From Solirubrobacterales bacterium (GTDB lineage: Bacteria; Actinomycetota; Thermoleophilia; Solirubrobacterales; Solirubrobacteraceae): a DNA stretch of 11,435 bases. This document shows, piece by piece, positions 6,054 through 11,435 of this stretch (positions within the stretch are counted from its first letter, which is position 1; the number at the start of each line of letters is the position of its first letter). The position numbers and the translations under genes were made by a program. The stretch spans positions 8,516 to 19,950 of the forward strand of contig JACRMD010000106.1 of assembly GCA_016215085.1 (NCBI GenBank), written 5' to 3'. The notes below the pieces were generated by a model, which made no database searches, was not told the origin of the DNA, and worked only from the letters and a program-made list of their open reading frames with translations.

Positions 6054-7502
6054 ATGACCAGCCCCCGTTCCTCCTCCGGCACCCCGGAGCGCCGGCACCG
6101 GCGGGACGCCGCGGCGGCGCCGTTGCGCGCGGTGGCCGAGGCCATCGGCGACGCCATCGTCGTGACCGACGCGGAGGGCCGGATCACCACCTGGGCCGGG
6201 CGCGCGGCGGAGCTGTTCGGCCGCGGCGAGGAGGAGGTCCTCGGGCGCTCGGTGGCCATCCTGCTGGCCGAGCGCCACCGCGAGGCCTACCCGCGCGCGT
6301 TCACCACCGCCGGGCCCCGGCCGATCGCCCTGGACGCGGTGCGCCGCGACGGCAGCGAGTTCCCCTGCGAGCTGACCGTCGCGCTGGGCGAGGCCGACGG
6401 CGAGCGCTTCTACGTCGGCGTGGTCCGCGACGTGACCGAGCTGCGCACCGCGCAGGAGCGGTTCCGCAGCGCCTTCGAGCACGCCGCCATCGGCATGACC
6501 ATGACCGCGCCCGAGGGCCGCTACCTGCGCGTGAACCACGCGTTCGCGCGCATGCTCGGCCGAACCGTCGAGGAGCTGACCGGGGCCGAGATGGTCGCGG
6601 TGACCCACCCGGAGGACCACGTCCCCGACCGCGAGCGGATCCGCCGCCTGCTCGACGGCGAGGCCGAGAGCCTGCGGTTCGAGAAGCGCTACCTGCGCGC
6701 CGACGGCAGCCCGGTGTGGGTCGAGGTCGCCCTCTCGCTCGTCCGCGACGGCGGCGGCCGGCCCCTGCACTTCCTCACCCAGGCCCAGGACATCACCGAC
6801 CGGCGCCGCGCGGCGGAGGAGCTGCGCCGCTCCAACGCCGAGCTCGCGCAGTTCGCCCACGTCGCCTCGCACGACCTCAACGAGCCGCTGCGCAACGTCG
6901 ACGGGTTCCTGCACCTCCTGCGCCGCCGCGCGGGCGAGCAGCTCGACGACGACGCGCGGCGCTTCGTCGACCTGGCGCTGGACGGGACGACGCGCATGCG
7001 CGAGCTCATCGACGCGCTGCTGCGCTACGCCCGCGCCGGGGCCGACGACCTCGCGGCCGAGGAGCTGGCGCTCGCCACGGTCGCCCGCGAGGCGCTCGCC
7101 GCGCTGGCGTCGGCGATCGCGGAGCGGGGCGTCCGCGTCGACGTCGGCGAGCTGCCGGTGGTCGAGGGCGACCGGGCGCTGCTGCGCCAGGTGCTCCAGA
7201 ACCTCCTGGCCAACGCGGTCCGCTTCGCCGACCCCGGCGGCCCGCGCGTCGTCGTCTCCGGGCGCGAGGCCGGCGGCGCGGTCGAGGTGTCGGTCGCCGA
7301 CAACGGCCCGGGGGTGCCGGAGGGCGCGCGCGAGCGCGTCTTTGAGATGTTCGCGCGGGAGGACGCCCGCGGGACCGGCCTGGGCCTGGCGATCGCGCGG
7401 CGCGCGGTCGAGCGCCACGGGGGCCGCATCTGGATCGCCGAGGCCGACGGCGGCGGCGCCGACGTGCGCTTCACCCTGCCGGCGCGACGGAGCTCGTCGT
7501 GA
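6054..7502 (+). CDS. Soluble PAS-PAS sensor histidine kinase
   Basis: This is a 482-residue kinase with no membrane segment, so it senses a cytoplasmic cue. PAS domain 1 spans about 24-130 (AIGDAIVVTDAEGRITTWAG, ending VGVVRDVTEL). PAS domain 2 spans about 135-250 (FEHAAIGMTMTAPEGRYLRV, ending TQAQDITDRRRA, with the typical HPED at 185-188). The HisKA region carries the phospho-acceptor H273 in FAHVASHDLNEPLR, the H-box form common in phytochrome-like and PAS kinases. The ATPase domain shows the N-box NLLANAVRFA (383-392), DNGPG (416-420) and GTGLGLA (440-446), so all catalytic motifs are present. No Cys-containing LOV motif or haem pocket is recognisable, so the ligand is unknown. The start ATG has no strong Shine-Dalgarno. 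The stop overlaps the regulator start (GTGA), making a two-component pair. Confidence 0.92.
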   Translation: MTSPRSSSGTPERRHRRDAAAAPLRAVAEAIGDAIVVTDAEGRITTWAGRAAELFGRGEEEVLGRSVAILLAERHREAYPRAFTTAGPRPIALDAVRRDGSEFPCELTVALGEADGERFYVGVVRDVTELRTAQERFRSAFEHAAIGMTMTAPEGRYLRVNHAFARMLGRTVEELTGAEMVAVTHPEDHVPDRERIRRLLDGEAESLRFEKRYLRADGSPVWVEVALSLVRDGGGRPLHFLTQAQDITDRRRAAEELRRSNAELAQFAHVASHDLNEPLRNVDGFLHLLRRRAGEQLDDDARRFVDLALDGTTRMRELIDALLRYARAGADDLAAEELALATVAREALAALASAIAERGVRVDVGELPVVEGDRALLRQVLQNLLANAVRFADPGGPRVVVSGREAGGAVEVSVADNGPGVPEGARERVFEMFAREDARGTGLGLAIARRAVERHGGRIWIAEADGGGADVRFTLPARRSSS

Positions 7503-7885
7503 CGATCCGCGTCGCGGTGTGCGACGACATGCCCGAGCTGCGCACGCTCCTGCGCTTCGCCCTGCAGGAGGACGCGGCGCTCGAGGTCGTCGGGGAGGCC
7601 GAGGACGCCGACGAGGCGCTCCTACTGGTCGAGGACCTGCGCCCGCACGTCCTGGTGCTCGACCTCTCGATGCCGGGGACCGGCGGGCTGGCCGCGATCC
7701 CGCTGCTGCGCCGGGCGGCGCCGGACACGGCGATCGTCGTCTACTCGGCGCTGCCCGCCGACCAGCTCGGGCCGCAGGTGCTCGCGGCCGGCGCGGAGCG
7801 CTACGTCGAGAAGGGCGTCCCCCTCGACGAGCTCAGGCGCGCCGTCCGCGAGGCCGGCGAGGCTCAGTCGGCCAGCTGGCCGTAG
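7499..7885 (+). CDS. Single-domain response regulator (receiver only)
   Basis: The 128-residue product is a receiver domain alone. The acidic pair is D9/D10 (VAVCDD), the phospho-acceptor is D55 in VLVLDLSMPG, the conserved hydroxyl residue is S83 (IVVYSA), and the conserved lysine is K105 (RYVEKG). No DNA-binding or enzymatic output domain follows. It may act by protein contact or as a phosphate relay for another protein. GTG overlaps the kinase stop as GTGA, so the kinase at 6054 is its obvious partner. The 3' end overlaps the convergent lipoprotein gene by 22 bp, and its last residues (SASWP) are encoded in that shared stretch. Confidence 0.92.
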   Translation: MTIRVAVCDDMPELRTLLRFALQEDAALEVVGEAEDADEALLLVEDLRPHVLVLDLSMPGTGGLAAIPLLRRAAPDTAIVVYSALPADQLGPQVLAAGAERYVEKGVPLDELRRAVREAGEAQSASWP

Positions 7886-8349
7886 CCCTTCTCCTTGTAG
7901 ATCTTCTCCGCCTCCTGATTGGCGCGCTGGGCCGCCTGGGACGGGAAGCTCCCGCTCGTCAGCTCCTGGAGCTTCTTGGTGTCGTTGGCCTTCGCCGCCG
8001 CGATCACCGGGTCGAGGTCCTTGAGGAACAGCTCGAGCGACTCGATGGTCTTGTCGTGGGCCTGCTGGACCTCCTCCGGCGGCTTGAGGTCCCCGATGTT
8101 GTCCTTGGCCGAGGAGATCTGGTCGCGCAGCTTCTCGAGGATCGGCGCGAGCTCCTTCGGGCTGCTGACGTTCGACGTGTTGAGGGAGTTGGTCTCCTTC
8201 TCCACCCGCTGGCCGATCGCCTCGGCCTGCTTGATGTACTCGTCCTTGGACAGGCGGTCGCCCCCGCCGTCGTCGCCGCCGCACGCGGCGAAGGAGAGGG
8301 CGAGGACGGCGGTCAGGACCAGCGCGACGGCGCGCAGCGGACGGCTCAA
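7864..8349 (-). CDS. Small predicted lipoprotein, helical, unknown function
   Basis: This 161-residue protein starts at TTG (8347-8349) inside the stop of the upstream gene (TTGA). A GGGAG lies 6 nt before the TTG. The first 20 residues form a signal peptide with basic start (MSRPLR) and hydrophobic core, followed by SFAAC, a slightly atypical lipobox (Phe at -3) with C23 as lipid attachment. A Gly/Asp linker (24-31) leads into a charged, mostly helical domain with the pattern LKPPEEVQQAHDKTIESLEL. This kind of small helical lipoprotein is common in actinobacteria (from memory) and has no assigned role. It is probably anchored on the outer face of the membrane. Translational coupling to the metallopeptidase-like protein suggests the two work in the same place. 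The gene's 3' end overlaps the response regulator. Confidence 0.85.
   Translation of the reverse strand: MSRPLRAVALVLTAVLALSFAACGGDDGGGDRLSKDEYIKQAEAIGQRVEKETNSLNTSNVSSPKELAPILEKLRDQISSAKDNIGDLKPPEEVQQAHDKTIESLELFLKDLDPVIAAAKANDTKKLQELTSGSFPSQAAQRANQEAEKIYKEKGYGQLAD
7869..7882. repeat. 14-bp perfect palindrome in the overlap of two convergent genes
   Basis: CGGCCAGCTGGCCG is its own reverse complement and lies inside the 22-bp tail-to-tail overlap of the response regulator and lipoprotein genes. RNA from either strand could form a 5-bp stem with an AGCU loop. No T-tract follows, so it would be a weak terminator at most. It codes on both strands at once. Confidence 0.5.
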
Positions 8350-9623
8350 CGGGAGCTCCCTTCGGAAGGTCGGACGGCGGCGGCCGCGGCCTTCGCGGCG
8401 AGCCTGGGATCTGGTGCGAGCACGAGCGCGGTGCGACGTCCCACCGACGCCCGCGCCGCCGAGAGACTACCGTCGCGCCACGCGGCCCCGCCCGCCGGGC
8501 GCAGGTCGAGGTGGCCCTCGACGTAGGCCGGCAGCGCCGCGTCGAACTCACGCCGGTCCTTGACGCTGTCCCAGGCCCACGACAGCACCACGGCCTGGCC
8601 CTGGTCGGGGCCGCGGAGCATCCAGTAGCGCCCGCCGCCCCACCCCGCCGCCGCGCGGTTGGCGCGTGCGCGGTCCACGCTGCGCGCGGCGTTGGCGCCG
8701 TAGAGCAGCAGCTGGCCGGTGTCGAACTCGCCCAGCGTGCCGGTGACCGCCTCGCGCCAGCCGTCGCCGAAGACGCCGGCCAGGTCCGCGCGCACACGCA
8801 CGGGCTCCTCCTGCGCGAAGTACTTGTCCGGGTGCAGCACCTGCTCGGTCGAGCGCGGCTCGTGGCCGCGGAGCGCCCGGTTGACCGCCTGCTCGCCGCC
8901 GCGCCGGCGCAGCGCCGCGACGAAGCGCGCGCCGTCGAGGTACCGGAACAGCTCGCTGGAGCCGACGTAGTCCGCGCGTCGCTGCGACGCGGGGATCGCG
9001 TGCGGCCGGCGGGGCCTGGCGCCGCGGAGGTGGCGCGCCGCGTAGCGCAGCTCGACGTCGGTGGCGGAACCCTCGGCGAGGGCCGGGCGGGCCGCCGCCT
9101 CGTCGTCGCCGGCGTCGATCCGCGGGTCGTCGAGGTCGAAGCGCTGGTCGTCGAGCGCGTGGGTGAGCTCGTGGGCGATCGTCAGCTCGCGCTGGGCCGG
9201 ACCGCCCGGCGCGTCCTCGATCACGTACAGCTCGCGGGTCTGGTCGTCGTAGAGGCCGAGGATGTCGGCCGCGGCGTCGTCGGCGTCGGTGAGCTCGTCC
9301 TCGGCGCCGCGCGGGACGAGCCCCATCAGCGCCAGCGCCTCGATCGAGGCCTTCTCCGCGGCGGTCGCCCGGGCGCTCTGCCGCGCCTGCTCGCGCCGCA
9401 GCCGCCGCGCGAGCTGGTCCTTGGTGATGAGCCGCACGCGCGGCACGTGCTCGAAGCGCTCGCCGCGCACGCCCTCGACGCGCTCGGCCACCCGCCGTAC
9501 CTGCGCCGGCGGGTCGTCCTCGGAGGTCGCGGGCTCGTCGCCGCCGCCCAGCAGCGCGGCGGTCCCGGCGATCGCGCCCGCGCCCACGACCGCCGCCCAC
9601 CCCATCAGGCTCCGTCCACCCAT
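8346..9623 (-). CDS. Membrane-anchored HExxH metallopeptidase-like protein (gluzincin-type signature)
   Basis: The protein is 425 residues from the ATG at 9621-9623. A single hydrophobic segment (about 8-27, GWAAVVGAGAIAGTAALLGG) has no lipobox and looks like an uncleaved signal anchor, so the rest would face outside. The zinc signature is TIAHELTHALDDQRFDL (148-164), giving H151, E152 and H155. A downstream EGSA (184-187) offers E184 as the third ligand, as in gluzincins. Other distinctive segments are STEQVLHPDKYF (258-269) and GEFDTGQLLLYG (298-309). It loosely resembles the Hvo_1808-type surface proteins of haloarchaea (from memory, not verified). Substrate and activity are unknown. The shifted start at ATG 9603-9605 is possible but would cut the anchor. 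A promoter 8 nt upstream supports the chosen start. The stop is coupled to the lipoprotein. Confidence 0.8.
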   Translation of the reverse strand: MGGRSLMGWAAVVGAGAIAGTAALLGGGDEPATSEDDPPAQVRRVAERVEGVRGERFEHVPRVRLITKDQLARRLRREQARQSARATAAEKASIEALALMGLVPRGAEDELTDADDAAADILGLYDDQTRELYVIEDAPGGPAQRELTIAHELTHALDDQRFDLDDPRIDAGDDEAAARPALAEGSATDVELRYAARHLRGARPRRPHAIPASQRRADYVGSSELFRYLDGARFVAALRRRGGEQAVNRALRGHEPRSTEQVLHPDKYFAQEEPVRVRADLAGVFGDGWREAVTGTLGEFDTGQLLLYGANAARSVDRARANRAAAGWGGGRYWMLRGPDQGQAVVLSWAWDSVKDRREFDAALPAYVEGHLDLRPAGGAAWRDGSLSAARASVGRRTALVLAPDPRLAAKAAAAAVRPSEGSSR

Positions 9624-9631
9624 GGCCACAG

Positions 9632-9659
9632 GCGCTACCCGGTGTCGCAGCTGGGCCAA
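9632..9659 (-). promoter_or_regulatory. Candidate leaderless promoter of the metallopeptidase-lipoprotein operon
   Basis: On the minus strand, TTGGCC (9654-9659) is followed by 16 nt, then TAGCGC (9632-9637), then 8 nt and the ATG at 9623. The arrangement fits a -35/-10 pair whose transcript starts at or right next to the start codon. There is no Shine-Dalgarno before the ATG. Confidence 0.45.
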
Positions 9660-9686
9660 CGCACCGGGTCCGGGCGCGCTTAGGGA

Positions 9687-9708
9687 GGTCCCCGATGTGC
9701 CGGGGACC
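9687..9708. repeat. Perfect 8-bp inverted repeat in the divergent gap upstream of the RTX gene
   Basis: GGTCCCCG and CGGGGACC are exact reverse complements separated by ATGTGC. The element lies 52 bp before the RTX gene start and 63 bp before the metallopeptidase start. It could be an operator for a dimeric regulator or, if transcribed, a leader hairpin. The remainder of this 137-bp gap (9624-9760) holds the minus-strand promoter, a pyrimidine-rich stretch (about 9729-9747) and the RTX ribosome site. No convincing plus-strand promoter is visible. Confidence 0.5.
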
Positions 9709-9750
9709 GACGACGGGCAGGCTGACGATCCTCCTCTCCCCTCCCCGCAG

Positions 9751-9755
9751 AAGGA
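9751..9755 (+). promoter_or_regulatory. Ribosome binding site of the RTX gene
   Basis: AAGGA sits 5 nt before the ATG at 9761 and fixes this start. It contrasts with the neighbouring divergent gene, which seems to lack a ribosome site. Confidence 0.7.
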
Positions 9756-9760
9756 CCTCC

Positions 9761-11435
9761 ATGCCCGCAGTCCCGTCTCGGCGCGCGCTGCCGCTCGCCG
9801 CGGTCGCGCTCGCCCTGGCCGCGGTGCCGGCAAGCGCCGGCGCCGCCACCGTCGCCAAGGTCGGTACGACGCTGACCTACACCGCCGCCCCCGGCGAGAA
9901 GAACTCCCTGACCGCCGACCGGTGGGGCGCCGACGTGCGCTTCTGGGGCAGCAACGTGCTCACCGCCGGCCCTGGCTGCCGGCTCAGTGCCGCCGACGCC
10001 AAGCAGGTGCTCTGCGACGCCTCCGGCATCACCAAGGTCAGCTTCGACCTCGGCGACCTCGCGGACTTCGTCGGCGTCTTCGGCCTCGGGATCCCGGTCC
10101 AGGCCGACGGCGGCGACGGCAACGACGAGCTGCACGGCGACACGCAGGCCGACGTCCTGACCGGCGGCCCGGGCAACGACGTCCTGCGCGGCGAGGGCGG
10201 CGACGACGACCTCCAGGGCGGGCTCGGCGACGACAAGCTGCTCGGCGACGCGGGCGCGGCCGCGACGCCGGGCGACGACGACCTCGACGGCGGCCCGGGG
10301 CGGGACCTCGCCGACTACGACGGCCACGACGAGGGCGTGACGGTGGACCTCGCCGATCCCGGCGCCGACGGCGCCACCGGCGAGGCCGACGTGCTGACCG
10401 CCGTCGAGGACGTCGAGGCCCCGAGCTCCTACGCGTCGGTGCTGACCGGCGACGGCGGCCCGAACCGGCTCTACGGCAGCAGCGAGGCCGACGTCCTGCG
10501 CGGCGGCGGCGGGGACGACCGCCTGCAGGCCGGCGACGGCGACGACCAGGCGTTCGGCGAGGCGGGCGCGGACGTGCTCGACGGCGGCGGCGGCAAGGAC
10601 GCGCTCGACGGCGGCACCGAGGACGACGAGCTCTCCTCCGGGTTCGGGACCGAGCCCGACACGCTGGCCGGCGGCGCCGGCGACGACGTCCTCGAGGGCG
10701 CGAGCGCCGGCGAGACGCTCGACGGCGGCCCCGGGAAGGACACGCTCGACGGCCGTGACGGCGACGACACCATCATGGGCGGCGACGGCGACGACGTCGT
10801 GGAGACCGACGACGGCGACGGCGCCGACGTGGTCGGCGGCGGCGCCGGCTCGGACGAGATCTCCTACGCGTCGCGCGGCACCGCCGTGGCGGTCACGCTG
10901 GGCGCGGGCGACGACGACGGCGCGCCGGGCGAGCGCGACGACCTCGCGGCGGACGTCGAGAAGGTGGTCGGCACGTGGCGGGACGACGTCCTCACCGGCG
11001 GCCCGAACGCCGACGTGCTCGAGGGCGGCGGCGGCAAGGACACGATCGACGGCGCCGGCGGCAAGGACGTCCTGCGCGGCGGCGGCGAGAAGGACGCGCT
11101 GACCGGCGGCGCCGACGACGACGTGCTCGAGGGCGACGCCGCCGACGACCAGCTCGACGGCGGGCCCGGGAGCGACACGCTGCGCGGGGGCACCGGCCAG
11201 GACGCCATCGACGGCGGGACCGGCGCCGACGTGCTCCAGGGCGGCGAGGGCCAGGACACGGTGTCCTACGCGGCGCGCGCCGTGCCCGTCGCGGTCGACC
11301 TCTCGGCGCCCGGCGGCGACGGCGCCGTCGGCGAGAACGACGACGTGCAGGGCGACGTCGACGTCGTGGTCGGCGGGCCTGCGGCCGACGCGCTGACCGG
11401 CGGCGCGCAGGTCGGCGGCTGCGACGACGAGCCGC
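9761..11435 (+). CDS. Secreted RTX-repeat calcium-binding protein, 3' end missing
   Basis: The frame is open from ATG for 558 codons to the right edge. Residues 1-28 form a Sec signal peptide (basic MPAVPSRR, hydrophobic core, ending VPASAGA). Residues 29-114 form an N-terminal domain starting ATVAKVGTTLTYTAAPGE, with C73 and C85 as a possible disulfide. From about residue 115 roughly thirty RTX nonapeptides of the GGxGxDxLx type follow, which in this family bind Ca2+ and fold as a parallel beta-roll. Many are degenerate. Three non-RTX inserts interrupt them, at about 184, 367 and 501, each with a pattern like SYAxR-VAVxL-GDGAxGExDD-VExV. An amino-terminal Sec signal differs from the C-terminal type I signal of Gram-negative RTX toxins. 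No catalytic domain is visible in this part, so a surface or matrix protein is more likely than a toxin. Confidence 0.9.
   Translation, partial: MPAVPSRRALPLAAVALALAAVPASAGAATVAKVGTTLTYTAAPGEKNSLTADRWGADVRFWGSNVLTAGPGCRLSAADAKQVLCDASGITKVSFDLGDLADFVGVFGLGIPVQADGGDGNDELHGDTQADVLTGGPGNDVLRGEGGDDDLQGGLGDDKLLGDAGAAATPGDDDLDGGPGRDLADYDGHDEGVTVDLADPGADGATGEADVLTAVEDVEAPSSYASVLTGDGGPNRLYGSSEADVLRGGGGDDRLQAGDGDDQAFGEAGADVLDGGGGKDALDGGTEDDELSSGFGTEPDTLAGGAGDDVLEGASAGETLDGGPGKDTLDGRDGDDTIMGGDGDDVVETDDGDGADVVGGGAGSDEISYASRGTAVAVTLGAGDDDGAPGERDDLAADVEKVVGTWRDDVLTGGPNADVLEGGGGKDTIDGAGGKDVLRGGGEKDALTGGADDDVLEGDAADDQLDGGPGSDTLRGGTGQDAIDGGTGADVLQGGEGQDTVSYAARAVPVAVDLSAPGGDGAVGENDDVQGDVDVVVGGPAADALTGGAQVGGCDDEP

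Noticed and set aside
5502..7418. 638-codon minus-strand frame running through the kinase into the nuclease gene
   Set aside because: The upstream part is antisense to well-supported kinase motifs and has shadow composition. Only the final 162 codons form a recognisable protein, with its own ribosome site.
8511..9683. Plus-strand open frame opposite the metallopeptidase
   Set aside because: No recognisable motif, biased composition, and the opposite strand has the HExxH protein with anchor and coupled downstream gene.
9262..10758. Plus-strand frame overlapping the RTX gene start
   Set aside because: It is out of frame with the RTX repeats, becomes an Arg-only low-complexity string, and the RTX frame has signal peptide, ribosome site and regular repeats.
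10116..11420. Dense GGCGACGAC-type DNA repeats as a possible CRISPR or non-coding tandem array
   Set aside because: The period is that of RTX nonapeptide codons in one continuous open frame with variable third bases, so coding explains it fully.
1..11435. tRNA/rRNA genes, insertion sequences, prophage, toxin-antitoxin or defence genes
   Set aside because: I looked for cloverleaf-like sequence, transposase or integrase motifs, and small paired genes and found none. Coding density and base composition look uniform by eye.

Overview
The window is very GC-rich, with G or C at almost every third codon position, GTG and TTG starts, 4-bp stop/start overlaps, and promoter-like TANNNT boxes set 7-8 nt before start codons. 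A Sec-exported RTX protein with its characteristic N-terminal domain, a TolB-like protein with a poly-glycine linker and basic C-terminal domain, and the small actinobacterial-style lipoprotein together suggest the actinobacterial class Thermoleophilia (a relative of Solirubrobacter, Conexibacter or Patulibacter). This placement is inferred from protein style, not from a marker gene. I see no tRNA, rRNA, CRISPR array, insertion sequence or attachment site. The gene content looks like ordinary chromosome.

Layout, left to right. (1) A minus-strand pair: a DUF4126-like membrane protein followed, with a GTGA overlap, by a type I phosphodiesterase/alkaline phosphatase-superfamily enzyme that runs off the left edge. 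(2) A short divergent control region (1629-1705) with two identical 10-bp repeats exactly 21 bp apart and a candidate -10 box. (3) A plus-strand pair: a fold-type I PLP aminotransferase translationally coupled (GTGA) to a D-alanine--D-alanine ligase homologue. (4) A secreted TolB-like beta-propeller protein that appears to have its own leaderless promoter. (5) A bifunctional-nuclease (DUF151) gene on the minus strand, convergent with the previous gene. The two TAG stop codons lie inside one 19-bp palindrome. (6) A soluble PAS-PAS histidine kinase coupled (GTGA) to a single-domain response regulator. (7) A minus-strand pair: an anchored HExxH metallopeptidase-like protein coupled (TTGA) to a small lipoprotein, whose end overlaps the response regulator end by 22 bp. 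(8) A divergent gap (9624-9760) with a perfect 8-bp inverted repeat. (9) The first 558 codons of a secreted calcium-binding RTX-repeat protein, cut by the right edge.

The genes form small, mostly independent units: cell-wall precursor metabolism (ligase plus aminotransferase), a cytoplasmic signalling pair, and several envelope or exported proteins. No strong candidate for a wholly new multi-gene system is visible. The most distinctive features are the architecture of gene ends and starts (shared palindromic stops, leaderless starts, stop/start overlaps), the uncharacterised metallopeptidase/lipoprotein pair, and the higher-order repeat of the RTX protein.
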